Positions 50,115-57,171 are shown, numbered from the stretch's first letter. The stretch is 64,000 nt of DNA from Haliotis asinina (GCF_037392515.1 NC_090292.1:41278747-41342746), one strand, 5' to 3'. Translations and numbers: made by a program. Notes: generated by a model from the sequence alone, not told the origin.

Positions 50115-51976
50115 GTACTAGTACTACTACTAGTACTACTACTACTAGTACTACTACTACTAGTACTACTACTACTACTAGTACTACTACTACTACTACT
50201 AGTACTACTACTACTACTAGTAGTAGTAGTAGTAGTAGTGCGTCTACGAACTTTAAATTGAACTTGTAAACACTACAGTAAGTTCAACACAGTACACCTT
50301 GACCATACTGTGTTGATTAAATGAAACTTTTTTCACAAAACGAACAATTACGGGAATCTGTAGTAAGCTTTGGGTGGTGTTATAGAGGGATAAGTGGGTG
50401 ATGCTGGCTAATTTGCTGTCCGAAGCTCGATTTCAACCTGTGTCAGGTATATCCATTATAGAAACACGAGTGGAAACCCAGCACTGGACACTGTATCTCT
50501 TTATAGCATATATAACACAGAATTACATAGTGTAGGTTGGTCATAAACCATGCTACTTATAAACTGCGGGACAAAGATAGTATACAGTTTTAAACACCAG
50601 TGTTCGATGGTCCCTGGGAACATTTAAAAGGAAAGACACGGCGGTGTATTTTAATAGGTACCATCGATATGTTTTAAAATTAATTTTGGTTGGTTGGTTA
50701 AAAGCAACACTCGAGGTTGTAGGTCATGTGATATCTGATATCTGTATATTTTTCATTCGAAGCAATGTAATTTCAGCCTTGGAATATTTCCAAAACCTTT
50801 GTTATTACCTTGGCTAAAGTTTATTCTTTCATTCGTCCTAAATGTAGAATGCTGCGAGCACGAGTAAGTCCGATTAACCACGTTTTATTAACTAGCTGGT
50901 ATTTTTTTTTTAAATGCAGTGAATTGCGTCTGTTACAAATACGCTTATAACGAACAGCCGGATGTAACGAACAGTGTTGTTGGTCTTTGCCACCTGTTTT
51001 ATGCTTCAGTCGAGTGAGTGTGGTTTTACGCCGCTTTTAGCAACATCCCACCAATATCACGGCGTAGGACACCTGAAATGGCCTTCACACACTGTTCCCA
51101 TGCAGGGAAGCGAACCCGGTCTTCGGCGTGACGGGCGAACGCTTTAACCACTAGGATACCCCACCGCCACTGTTTCCGTAGCATTTATTAAAATTTACAA
51201 CCAATAAGATTTAAACCCGACTAAAGAACATAGTTATTATGCATATAACAGGGCTAAATGAATTTTTACAGATTAAAAAATTTTCAATAAAGCTGAAATG
51301 AGTTATATGCAAATTATATGTGACATTGTTTTCTAGAATACGATCAATAAAAATATAACAGCGCAATATTTGTGAGATGTATGAGAATTATTGTAATGTT
51401 CCACGCATGTATAAAAGGATTAACAAAAGCATGCATTTGTTATGGAATATTACGTGTTTCCCAACAAACACACGTTTGTGTTACGACTGTCATCCGTCAA
51501 GTGTGCACATATAAGTCTTATATATGTACACTTGACGGGGTGAAAGACGTAATCTTTCGGCAAGTGACATATAAATACATATAAACTTTTTAAATATTAT
51601 AACAATAATCAATTACTAAGAAAGTTTCAACAGTTTGTTATCAGAAACAATTGGAGTAAAAATATGAACCAAAATTTACCTGAGATTTACTACTTTCATA
51701 ATTTGACAAATTATTTCAAGTGAAATATATTTCATGAATTTTATGTACTTTCGTTTTCATACACATACCTATTTCATAAGCGTTTAGAAATAATTTGTAT
51801 TCTCAACATGTGTAACGCTACGGCCAGTGACAATGTATTTTCTGAAAAATGCAACAGAAACATCAGCTATGTAAGACAACTTTGAAAAGACGACAAAAAA
51901 AAAAGAAAAGGAAAACGTCTTGAACTCACCGATAGAGAACAAGCAGCAGGCAGCCGAGCAGAACGAGAGTTATCAT
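36000..51976 (-). CDS. Cytochrome P450, CYP3 clan (CYP3A / thromboxane-synthase-like), 12 coding exons
   Basis: This is a heme-thiolate enzyme anchored in the ER membrane. Exons in order: 51930-51976, 46532-46628, 44788-44840, 44150-44246, 43560-43679, 42495-42586, 41810-41961, 40600-40712, 39769-40029, 39180-39265, 38025-38325, 36000-36080. They total 1500 nt, giving 499 residues, close to the ~500 usual for CYP3A. All introns are GT-AG and all phases agree. Visible parts are a hydrophobic N-terminal anchor (residues 1-16), PGPKP hinge (31-35), C-helix WKRQR (Trp120, Arg124), K-helix ETSR (Glu363, Arg366), FIPERF (415-420) and the heme loop YGHGPRMCVG with ligand Cys443. The I-helix reads GGLGPTSS where CYP3A has AGYETTSS, so the acid and catalytic threonine are Gly310 and Pro311. 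The ATG chosen is the first in its frame after the upstream region and opens directly into the anchor. No AATAAA is seen within ~350 bp after the stop. The substrate is unknown. A CYP5-like isomerase is an alternative to a monooxygenase. Confidence 0.95.
36263..36419 (+). mobile_element. SINE-B in P450 intron 11
   Basis: CTAATGGTTAAAGCGTCTGC, TCGTCACGCCGAAGACC, AGGGTTCGAATCCCCAC, CCGCCGTGATATTACTGG and CATTCACTCAC. It lies about 180 bp from the last exon. Confidence 0.85.
37247..37388 (-). mobile_element. SINE-B, diverged, in P450 intron 11
   Basis: GTTGAGTTTTACGTCGC, CAATATTCCAGCAATGTC and GTGTGAAATCGAATCC. The A-box end is degraded. A second partial copy in the opposite direction lies at about 37450-37497. 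Confidence 0.7.
37786..37972 (-). mobile_element. SINE-A (5'-truncated) in P450 intron 11
   Basis: GAGTGAGTGAGTGAGTTTAG, then CTCAGCAATATTCCAGC, TGATCAACAGCATGAGC and GCGAACCTGACCACC. It stops 52 bp short of the exon 11 donor. Confidence 0.8.
38025..38325 (-). CDS. P450 exon 11: PERF and heme-binding cysteine
   Basis: Completes Gly373 and encodes residues 374-473. Contains EPDKFIPERFSKQNK and the heme loop PYGHGPRMCVGFKFG with Cys443. The usual leading Phe of FxxGxRxCxG is Tyr. Acceptor TATACAG|C, donor CAG|GTGAGT. The open frame upstream of the acceptor and past the donor is intronic. Confidence 0.97.
38438..38690 (-). mobile_element. SINE-A in P450 intron 10
   Basis: Near full length: GTGAGTGAGTTTAGTTTTAC at its left end, then TCTGGACCAGACATTCCAG and GATCCCGTTAGTCGACTC. 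It lies 113 bp beyond the exon 11 acceptor side of intron 10. Confidence 0.85.
38908..39090 (+). mobile_element. SINE-A fragment in P450 intron 10
   Basis: GAGGCGACTCAGGGGATCGG, ATGGTTGACATGCATCATC, TCACTGGATTGTCATGTCC and AGGAATATTGCTGGG, ending in a degraded tail 89 bp from the exon 10 donor. Confidence 0.75.
39140..39168. repeat. (GTGTGC)n repeat beside the exon 10 donor
   Basis: GTGCGTGTGCGTGTGCGTGT type run. On the transcribed (minus) sense it is a GCACAC repeat beginning 12 bp into intron 10. Confidence 0.9.
39180..39265 (-). CDS. P450 exon 10: K-helix ExxR
   Basis: Encodes residues 345-372 plus two bases of Gly373. TFDYDLLSQMEYLDMVI is followed by EETSR (Glu363, Arg366), then VFPVIP. 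CYP3A has MEYLDMVVNETLR here, so the match is close, with Leu replaced by Ser inside ExxR. Acceptor TTTTCAG, donor GG|GTATGT. A GCACAC-type repeat lies 12-40 bp past the donor. Confidence 0.93.
39769..40029 (-). CDS. P450 exon 9: I-helix with altered oxygen-activation motif
   Basis: Eighty-seven codons, residues 258-344, phase 0 at both ends (acceptor TTGACAG, donor GAG|GTAGGG). Contains LSDDELLSQ and the I-helix. After MVGGG it reads LGPTSSVLSF, aligning without gaps to the CYP3A segment YETTSSVLSF. The acid position is GGC (39871-39873) and the threonine position is CCA (39868-39870), each one base from a canonical codon. It continues LATNPDVQERLTDEI, the conserved J-helix. Confidence 0.95.
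40255..40351 (-). mobile_element. SINE-B fragment in P450 intron 8
   Basis: CACCAGAAATGGGTCTCACAC, TACCCATGTCGTGACGAGC and AACCACTTGGCTACG. The B-box is deleted and the tail is absent. Confidence 0.65.
40600..40712 (-). CDS. P450 exon 8: F-G region
   Basis: Completes Arg220 and encodes residues 221-257, starting LFPSLTWFLQLF (compare VFPFL in CYP3A) and ending in a lysine-rich G-helix segment. Acceptor CCTTACAG, donor AAAAG|GTATCA, phase 0. An open frame continues past the donor but is intronic. Confidence 0.9.
40929..41265 (+). mobile_element. SINE-A interrupted by an insertion, P450 intron 7
   Basis: Head at 40929-41090 (GACCCGTGAAGATCGGG, CTAACGGGATCGGGTGG) and tail part at 41160-41265 (ACATTGTCTGGCGCAGACTC, GATTGTTTACAGCCC). 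About 70 bp of foreign sequence separates them. Confidence 0.7.
41568..41690 (-). mobile_element. SINE-A fragment in P450 intron 7
   Basis: CTGGACCAGACAATCCAGTG, GAACATCGATCTAAACC and GGATCCCGTTAGTCGG are visible. Both ends are degraded. Confidence 0.6.
41810..41961 (-). CDS. P450 exon 7: E-F helices
   Basis: Completes Gly169 and encodes residues 170-219 plus one base of Arg220. RYTLDAFANAAF and DSLNN match the CYP3A E-helix (YSMDVITSTSFG...DSLNN). Acceptor CTGTTTCAG|A, donor GCGC|GTATGT. Confidence 0.92.
42000..42033. repeat. (GAGT)n microsatellite in P450 intron 6
   Basis: About 8 GAGT copies, 39 bp upstream of the exon 7 acceptor on the minus strand. Confidence 0.9.
42243..42403. mobile_element. 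Two opposed SINE-B fragments in P450 intron 6
   Basis: 42243-42315 is a plus-strand body (TGTGTGAAGCCCATTTCTGG, TGCTAAAAGCGGCGTAAAG). 42338-42403 is a minus-strand piece (ATGGGTTTCGCATG, CTTCGACCCCGG, TTAGGCTACAC). Confidence 0.55.
42495..42586 (-). CDS. P450 exon 6: D-helix region
   Basis: Encodes residues 139-168 plus two bases of Gly169, ending VENVDIAG, the segment before the E-helix. Acceptor CATAACAG, donor GG|GTGAGT. No stop interrupts the exon and its phases fit both neighbours. Confidence 0.9.
42685..42958. repeat. Minisatellite, 41-bp unit, in P450 intron 5
   Basis: Six to seven copies with TTCTAAACGCAATCTGCTGC and AGCAATTGACCAC. Confidence 0.93.
42974..43195 (-). mobile_element. 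SINE-A in P450 intron 5
   Basis: TTTACGCCGCACTATTTCAGC, then TAATCGAGTCTGGACCAGC, GTGATCAACAGCATTTGC and CTGTTAGTCGTCTCTTACG. The GTGAGT tail is lost. Confidence 0.8.
43560..43679 (-). CDS. P450 exon 5: C-helix WxxxR
   Basis: Forty codons, residues 99-138. Contains GELWKRQRMVVAKAFHSKCL. The Trp120/Arg124 pair is the C-helix motif that contacts a heme propionate. Phase 0 at both ends, acceptor TTTACAG, donor GAG|GTGAGC. Confidence 0.93.
44150..44246 (-). CDS. P450 exon 4: beta-1 sheet and B-helix region
   Basis: Encodes residues 67-98. FYEGLHPSMVISDP matches the CYP3A FYDGxxPVLxITDP pattern, and the exon ends at FSDRP as in vertebrate CYP3A (FTNRRP). Acceptor ACGACAG|C, donor CCG|GTACGA, phase 0. 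Confidence 0.92.
44324..44600 (-). mobile_element. SINE-A fragment plus degraded second copy in P450 intron 3
   Basis: 44324-44428 is clear (GTGAGTGAGTTTAGG, TAATCGAGTCAGGGACAGAC, AGTGATTAACAACATGA). 44430-44600 repeats the pattern in degraded form (GTGAGTGATAAAATATTG, CGAGTCTGGACTATC, AGTGATTGATAGTATGAAC). Confidence 0.65.
44788..44840 (-). CDS. P450 exon 3: short exon with YGKVFG
   Basis: A 53-bp exon encoding residues 49-65 plus two bases of Gly66. It ends in KTYGKVFG, matching the A-helix/beta-1 start of CYP3 enzymes (KYGKVWG). Acceptor TTTTTCAG, donor GG|GTAAGA. It is too short for an ORF scan. It was found by phase and by homology to the family pattern. Confidence 0.9.
45582..45680 (-). 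mobile_element. SINE-A head fragment in P450 intron 2
   Basis: Only the head remains: TCGTTAGTCGCCTCTTACG, CATAGTCGCCTTTTATGG, GCATGGGTTGCTGAAGG and CCCGGGACCTTCATGGG. Very close to consensus, without the tail module. Confidence 0.75.
45800..45937 (+). mobile_element. SINE-B in P450 intron 2
   Basis: GGTAGCCTTATGGTTAAGGC, GTTCGCTCGTCACACTTAAG, CAGATTCGATTCCTCAC, then a shortened body and lost tail. Confidence 0.8.
46030..46490. repeat. Diverged ~120-bp direct duplication in P450 intron 2
   Basis: 46030-46155 and 46369-46490 share order and spacing: ATAACGAAG, ATTTCCTTGTTTGTACC-like, ACGTGTTTATATCGTGAA / ACGTGTCTGTTTCGTGAA, CACCTACA / CGCCTACA and CAAGTTAAGTG / CAGTTAAGTG. A SINE-A fragment lies between them. 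The second copy ends 42 bp from the exon 2 donor. Confidence 0.65.
46155..46335 (-). mobile_element. SINE-A fragment in P450 intron 2
   Basis: TGGTGGCGGTCTGTAAATAA, GAGCATCGATCTACGCAATT, GTCAACTAAGTCAGCGAG and GTTAGTCGCCTCTTAC are recognisable, with internal shuffling of the dimer-like segments. Confidence 0.7.
46532..46628 (-). CDS. P450 exon 2: proline-rich hinge
   Basis: Completes Arg16 and encodes residues 17-48, including KLGIPGPKP, the hinge that orients the catalytic domain after the anchor. The wording is very CYP3A-like (LGIPGP). Acceptor TTTTCAG|G, donor AAG|GTAAGC, ending in phase 0. Confidence 0.93.
46671..46828 (-). mobile_element. SINE-B in P450 intron 1
   Basis: GAGTGAGTGAGGTTTTACGC, TTCCAGCAATATCAC, GAATCGAACCCGGGTC and CTCCACTAGGTTACCCC. 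It begins 43 bp upstream of the exon 2 acceptor. Confidence 0.88.
46940..47050 (-). mobile_element. SINE-A fragment in P450 intron 1
   Basis: GGCGGTCTGTAAATAGG, CTGGACCAGACAATCCTGTG and a degraded ATCTTCACGTGTCCGG end. It abuts the purine-rich array that follows. Confidence 0.6.
47060..47790. repeat. Purine-rich ~20-bp minisatellite in P450 intron 1
   Basis: GGTAGGGGTAGAGAGAGGGG-type units with GGTAGCGGTAG variants, almost pure A/G on the plus strand for 700 bp. The pre-mRNA would carry a long polypyrimidine stretch. A 285-codon minus frame is an artefact. Confidence 0.93.
48277..48530 (-). mobile_element. SINE-A in P450 intron 1
   Basis: Near full length, opening AGTGAGTTTAGTTTTACGCC, with GTCTGGACCAGACAATCCAG and AACCGATGACATGTGTCAAC, ending in ACCCGGGATCTTCACGG. 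Confidence 0.85.
49152..49312 (+). mobile_element. SINE-B in P450 intron 1
   Basis: GGTAGCCTAGTGGTTAAAGC A-box, CGGGTTCGATTCCCAAAC B-box, CATTTCTGGTGTCCCCTGC body and CGGCGTAAAACC tail. Confidence 0.88.
49682..50240. repeat. Trinucleotide array (AGT)n / (ACT)n / (AGT)n in P450 intron 1
   Basis: Interrupted GTAGTAGCAG sequence to 50066, a sharp switch to ACTACTACT (50067-50215, with ACTAGT interruptions), then back to AGTAGTAGT (50216-50240). The switch points make self-complementary arms. Confidence 0.93.
51012..51174 (-). mobile_element. SINE-B in P450 intron 1
   Basis: GAGTGAGTGTGGTTTTACGC, TTTTAGCAACATCCC, AAGCGAACCCGGTCTTCGGC and AACCACTAGGATACCCC. Slightly decayed B-box. Confidence 0.85.
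51494..51538. repeat. Near-perfect hairpin in P450 intron 1
   Basis: CCGTCAAGTGTGCACATATAA at 51494-51514 mirrors TTATATATGTACACTTGACGG at 51518-51538, with 2-3 mismatches and almost no loop. It lies ~390 bp into intron 1. Confidence 0.8.
51930..51976 (-). CDS. P450 exon 1: start codon and membrane anchor
   Basis: Begins at the ATG and encodes residues 1-15 (MITLVLLGCLLLVLY) plus two bases of Arg16. This is a short hydrophobic signal anchor typical of microsomal P450s. The donor is CG|GTGAGT (phase 2). The frame upstream stays open through the putative 5' UTR but contains no earlier ATG back to about 52080. Confidence 0.9.
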
Positions 51977-52081
51977 AGCGTGGTATAACTTGTAGATTTC
52001 AGGGCCGGGTGATATCGTGTCGATTGCACTGTCAGTCAGTCGGCTGTCATTCGATGTGCCGCATGTGCCACTTCCTACCGG

Positions 52082-52088
52082 ATTTATA
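52082..52088 (-). promoter_or_regulatory. Possible TATA box of the P450 gene
   Basis: TATAAAT on the minus strand, about 106-112 bp upstream of the ATG. A start site ~30 bp downstream would give a 5' UTR of about 80 nt. Position is the only support, and upstream noncoding exons cannot be excluded. Confidence 0.35.
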
Positions 52089-53189
52089 CGACAGCTCTGC
52101 TGGGGGTCCTCGTTGTAGACTGGCTATAGTCAGTTTCAGTAAAGCCCCTGCGACCTCCGTTGTTTGACAAACGATATCGTTTATATTACATCGGTGAGCT
52201 CAGAGTACGTAGTGGTAGGTAAGAGTACATTTGAGGGCGGGGAATCGACTTTTGATTGGCGTGACGCTAAATGAGATAGATAACAATTCCCAAAGTACAT
52301 TGCCGTTGTGGGACTCGTCACTCATGAAAGAGGGGAGAGAGGGTGCGTGTTTGGGAATACGGATGGAGGTGTTGTTAAAAAAAGACGAAAGAGGGGGTGG
52401 GGGACCTGAAACAAATGTGATTTTTTTAAACAAACAATTTTTAATTCCAATCTTTTTAACCACTTGTTACTACTTACAGAGTGAAATGTCGTCACACAAA
52501 TTGGCAGAAGAAAAGGAAAATTTGACAGTCCTGAAATGAACAAATTGCGTATAGAATATTTGCAACATTGAAAATCAATAAACGATTAAAGTGCTGCGTT
52601 TCATTTTCGAATCTCGCACCACTTTGATATCGACGATTTTAATCAATGGTACATTCTAAGAAAGCATCTAAAGATCGTAACAATCTGTAAGTTTATAAAT
52701 ATTTAATGATTATAAAATGAAAATTCCAAACGACAATTTCCTTGAGTGAATAATGCTGGCAAAAATGTGAAAGGTAAATAAATCCGTCATAATTCAAGAA
52801 ATAAGTAATAAGTCATGAATAAAATTATCCCATGAATCATACACAGATATTACCTCTGACTGACACCGGAACATACTTCCTCTGTGACAACAATGAACAA
52901 CGAGATAGTGGGGATGTGTTGTGGGGGTTGATAGCTGTCACGTATCGATCTCAGTCTTCGTTATGTTGAATGGCTGTCTGAAATACATGCTGATGTAATT
53001 GGTGGAGTACATAGGTATATATAGTCATATAAATCAATTTTAACAGTGTAACGGTAGATTGCATGTACTAATAGGACGATCTTCAGTTTGGTTATTAACT
53101 AGGTGATGATGTCGTTCTGGAATATTCTGACGAGAGAATGTAACTTTATTACATGGTGGAAGACATTAGGAGCGGATACAGGAGAGAGG
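52089..53189. other. P450 upstream flank
   Basis: AT-rich. A 102-codon plus frame at 52231-52539 has no recognised domain. It may hold promoter or 5' noncoding exon sequence, none of which I can define. Confidence 0.5.
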
Positions 53190-53925
53190 GTGGGGTTGGG
53201 GGTTGGGGTGGGGCGTGGATTGAGGGGGGATGGGGTGGATGTAGGGGTAGAGAAAGAAGGAGGTAGCGGTGGAAAGAGATGGGGGTAGCGGTAGAAAGAG
53301 ATAAGAGAGGGGTTAGGGGTAGAGAGAGGAAGGTAGCGGTAGAGAGAGGAAGGCAGCAGTAGAGAGAGAAGGAGGTAGCAGTAGAGAGAGGGGGAGGTAG
53401 CGGTAGAGAGAGATAGGAGAGGGAGGTAGCGGTACAGAGAGGAAGCGGTAGAGAGAGGGAGGTAGCGGTAGAGAGAGAAAGAGGAAGCGGTAGAGAGAGA
53501 TAGGAGAGGGAGGTAGTAGTAGAGAGAGGTGTGGTAGTAGCAGAGAGAGAAAGTGGTAGAGAGAGAGGGAGGTAGCAGTAGAGAGAGAAACAGGTAGCAG
53601 TAGAGAGAAAAAGAGGAGGCGGTAGAGAGAGATGGGAGAGGGAGGTGTGGTAGCAGTAGAGAGAGAAAGAGGTAGTGGTAGAGAGAGGGAGGTAGCAATA
53701 GAGAGAGGGGGTAGCGGTAGAGAGAGGGAGTTAGCGGTAGAGAGAGAGAGAGAGAGAGAGGTAGCGGTAGAGAGAGAAAGAGGTAGCAGTAGAGAAAGGG
53801 AGGTTCGCAGTAAAGAGAGGGAGGTAGCAGTAGAGAGAGAGGGAGGTAGCGGTAGAAAGAGATGGGGGTATCGGTAGAGAGAGGGAGGTAGCGGCAGAGA
53901 GAGGGAAGGAGATGAAGAACGATGA
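53190..53925. repeat. Purine-rich ~20-bp minisatellite upstream of the P450
   Basis: Same unit type as the intron 1 array (GGTAGCGGTAGAGAGAG), same orientation, with GGTAGCAGTAGAGAGAG variants, 1.2-2 kb upstream of the P450 start. Open frames here are artefacts. Confidence 0.93.
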
Positions 53926-54119
53926 AGAGTTTCACAGAGAGGCAGAGATAGATAAAAGTATTGAATAGTGGATAGTGAGGTAGAGACAAACAGAGACATA
54001 TACAGAAAGTTCAGAGAGTAAGTAAGTTGGGTTTTACGCCATATTTTTAGCACTATTTCAGCAATATCAGAACACCAGAGTTAAGAGAGATACACAGGAA
54101 AACATAGAGGGATATTTAG

Positions 54120-54296
54120 AAGTGAGTGAGTAAGTGAGTTTATAATTAGTCTTACGTCGCTTTTAGCAACATTTCAGCGATATCAAGCGGGGGACACCAG
54201 AGAACGGGCCTCACGTATTGTGTACATGTCGATAATCAAACCTGGGTCTTTGTTGTGGCAAGCGAACACTTTATCCACTTGGCTACACCATCGTCA
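54120..54296 (-). mobile_element. SINE-B, with a partial copy just before it
   Basis: AGTGAGTGAGTAAGTGAG, CGCTTTTAGCAACATTTC, AGCGGGGGACACCAGAG and CCACTTGGCTACACC. 54014-54080 is a partial copy of the tail module (GTTGGGTTTTACGCC, TTTCAGCAATATC). Confidence 0.75.
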
Positions 54297-54367
54297 TATT
54301 GAGAAGCGGATATCTGAGCAAAAAAAAAATGCCTTCAGTCACAATCCTTACTGTAATGTAATTAGGA

Positions 54368-54545
54368 GATAAACATCATGTGTTGGCCAATTTCCGGGTG
54401 TTATTGAGTATTTGAAGCACGGCCAATTTCCGGGTGTTATTGAGTATTTGGAACCGACGGCGTCAGCCGGAGGTTTCAAATGAAATATTCCCGTGCTTCA
54501 AATACTCAATAACACCCGGAAATTGGCCAACACATGATGTTTATC
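54368..54545. repeat. Perfect 55-bp inverted repeat (foldback) with internal direct duplication
   Basis: 54368-54422 is the exact reverse complement of 54491-54545 (arm includes TGTTGGCCAATTTCCGGG and TGTTATTGAGTATTTG). The 68-bp loop holds another direct copy of part of the arm (54421-54450 equals 54386-54415) and a CCGACGGCGTCAGCCGG segment. It resembles a small foldback element. No target duplication identified. Confidence 0.9.
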
Positions 54546-55129
54546 GACATTGTAAACACAAAAGTAAACCAAAGGGGTTTTAGTGTCTGCACTCGTTCAC
54601 ATCGAATACGGACACAGCAGTGAAGTGTCATCAGCTGGCCGTTTCAGCTGGTTCTCATGGTAGCATCTGGAGTTGTTCATTTGTGACGTCATTCTAACTT
54701 TACGTCACAATATGATTTGAATGACGTCACCACTGTTGATGACACAACAAAACAATTGTTTACATGTCAATACGCGGTGAATAGTCTTTCAGTTTCCGGG
54801 AATCTAAAACCATGTAATCATGTTTTTCAACCAATCAGATTACAGAACACAGTAACTTTTGGTTTACAATGCTGAATGAAAAACGCGTATTGTATGATTA
54901 TGTACGAATTATTTTGTAACGTACTAGTAATGATTACTGTAGTAATGATTACTGTAGTTCTGTGTCAAACCCGTGTCAGCCAACTAACAACATCTTTCTG
55001 TTAAATCTGGTTAATATTGTCTTAAACATATATCTGAAAGTATATCTGAAAGTATAACCCACAAAAGATGTAACTCTGTAGAGATTATGTTGTATCATTT
55101 GTACTTTTGGGTGTATATGTCATTTCAGG
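54546..55129. other. Unassigned sequence
   Basis: Nothing recognised apart from a short AGTAATGATTACTGT duplication near 54926-54957. Confidence 0.55.
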
Positions 55130-55527
55130 GACAATGGGTTATCCTAGTGGTAAATTGTTTGTTCGTTATGCCGAAAACCCGGGTTCGATTCCCAGCATGT
55201 GTACATTACAAATTGTTTACTTCTCTCGAAGGTAATACGGTCTTATGCACGCCTGTTAGTAGCAGTGTCGCTCGGGGAGCAGGGAGGGGAGGGATGACGG
55301 TTACCGTTACAGTTACAGGAGGGTTACCGTGGCAACGGGTAATATTTTTTCCTGTTGTCACCCTCCCGAGCGGGCGGCTCGGAGACTTGTTAAACCGTCA
55401 TTGTCTATTGAAAGTAAAGTGTTTTACATGAATGTAAGATAATGCATGATGCCGATTTCGGGTGTCTACAGGCATGATGTTGCTGGAATGTTGCCAAAAG
55501 CGGCGTGAAACTCACTCACTCGCTCAT
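55130..55527 (+). mobile_element. SINE-B split by an insertion
   Basis: Head with both promoter boxes at 55130-55212 (GGTTATCCTAGTGGTAAATTG, CCGGGTTCGATTCCCAGC). Body and tail at 55445-55527 (TGTTGCTGGAATGTTGCC, AAAAGCGGCGTGAAACTC). About 230 bp of unrelated G-rich sequence lies between. Confidence 0.65.
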
Positions 55528-55596
55528 TATGGCCTTTAGTCAAACAAACATCTTGAATCATGAATCTTGAACATCGAGGGTACATTGCGAGAGGAG

Positions 55597-55748
55597 ATAA
55601 TTTTGTAAGCTGCTTTTAGTACAATTCCAGCCATATGACGACGGGGACATCAGAAATGAGCTGCACACATTGTATTTATGTTGAGAAACGACTCTAGGTC
55701 CTGCTTGAGGATTGACAAGCAAAACCTTTTACCACTTGGCTTCCAACG
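55597..55748 (-). mobile_element. SINE-B, strongly decayed
   Basis: GCTGCTTTTAGTACAATTCC, GGGACATCAGAAATGAGC and ACCACTTGGCTTCC keep the family order. Confidence 0.5.
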
Positions 55749-56490
55749 CGACGAAATTGAGCGAAGGACGCAGCATGCGCAGCAAGAGAACGCAGAACTA
55801 GAAGATAAAGTGCGATTTCATACCATATTTCCGTATTTCCGTAGCTCAGTCGCACTATGAAGGTTCCGTTGGGTGAGTGTTGTTGAATTTCATTGCGTCT
55901 ACAAACCACAACATTGTAGCTTGTAGGAATATATATTTGGCAATGTTTTGACGATCGCTTCAAACACTAGATATGAATTTGTGTATTTTTAATCATAAAA
56001 TGAATCTCTGCTATTCAGGAAACACGGTTCCTTGTTCTCGGTTAAAGTACAACTGACCTACTTATTTTGGTGTCGATTGCGTTTGTGCGACACAGATATA
56101 TGCCTTATTGTACACAATGCAAATACCTCCGATCCGGGTGAATGATCTGGACTGCACTTTAAAATGTGTCTCTAGGTCGAAGTCCCGTACATTCGGGTCG
56201 AAACTCAGTGTAATTGTGCTAAGATGGTGTCTTTCCTCGCAGGGGAACAACTTTTCTGATTTCAGTAAAAGTTCATTTGAAGTGATCCACATGTAGCAAT
56301 AGGGGATTTAAGTGGTGGTTAGGTTCAAAAGTCGAATTCGACTGCGGAAAGAACTAAAAGAAAGAAAAACTGGTAGTATCAATGACATTTATTATTTTAT
56401 TGATTATCTTTTATCGGAAGTACCTGTGAGTTATTATATTAAGTTGTTTTCTAAGGAAGTGATTTGACACAGGGGATAAACCGTGAAGAT
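55749..56490. other. Unassigned sequence with a smooth minus-strand frame
   Basis: The minus frame at 56062-56292 (76 codons, containing FDPNVRDFDLETHFKVQS) reads smoothly and follows a pyrimidine-rich TTTTCTTTCTTTTAG. I do not recognise a domain. It could be an isolated exon or part of a dispersed element. Confidence 0.3.
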
Positions 56491-56700
56491 ATGAGTGAGT
56501 GAGTGAGTGAGTAATGTTTAAAGCCAAGTTTAGAATATTTCCGCAATATTACGCAGTACACATGAAGCTGGCCTCACTCTCATTACTCACGCATGCACTC
56601 AATCGAACCCCGGAATACATATCGATAGTTACATCCGAAAAATCACTCTTCTTTTCCATTGACCAATAAGGGTTTTCTGTTGTGTACGTTTGATCCCATA

Positions 56701-56867
56701 GTGTGAGTGAGTGTAGTTTTACGCCGATTTTAGCAAGTATTCCAGCAATATCAAGGCGAGGGACAGCAGAAATGGGCTTCACACATTGTACCCATGTGGG
56801 TGACTGAACCGGGGTGTTAGCCGTAACGAGCAAACGCCTTACCACTGGGCTACACAAGCGTCCCTGC
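56701..56867 (-). mobile_element. SINE-B
   Basis: GTGTGAGTGAGTGTAGTTTT, AGTATTCCAGCAATATC, GGGACAGCAGAAATGGGC and TTACCACTGGGCTACAC. A tail-like fragment with a GAGT repeat lies at 56491-56560. Confidence 0.82.
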
Positions 56868-57151
56868 AAGGCCATATATGACCCGAAGTACAGATGATAT
56901 GGCATAAATTTCGGAGTGATGAGCGAACGCTGTAACCACCATTTGCCCCTCAAGCTCACCTACGCACGAAATGTGCACATACACACACCAAGCTTAATTA
57001 CTCACCACACCCACTTACCAATCAAACTCACAAACCCTCTAAACGCACGCACGCACAAACACGTCAAGACTACACGCACCAAACTTACCACACTCACTTA
57101 CCATCCAAACTCTCCCACCCACTAACGTATACACGCTCGTGCATGCGCGCG

Positions 57152-57171
57152 TGCACGCGCACACGCACACG

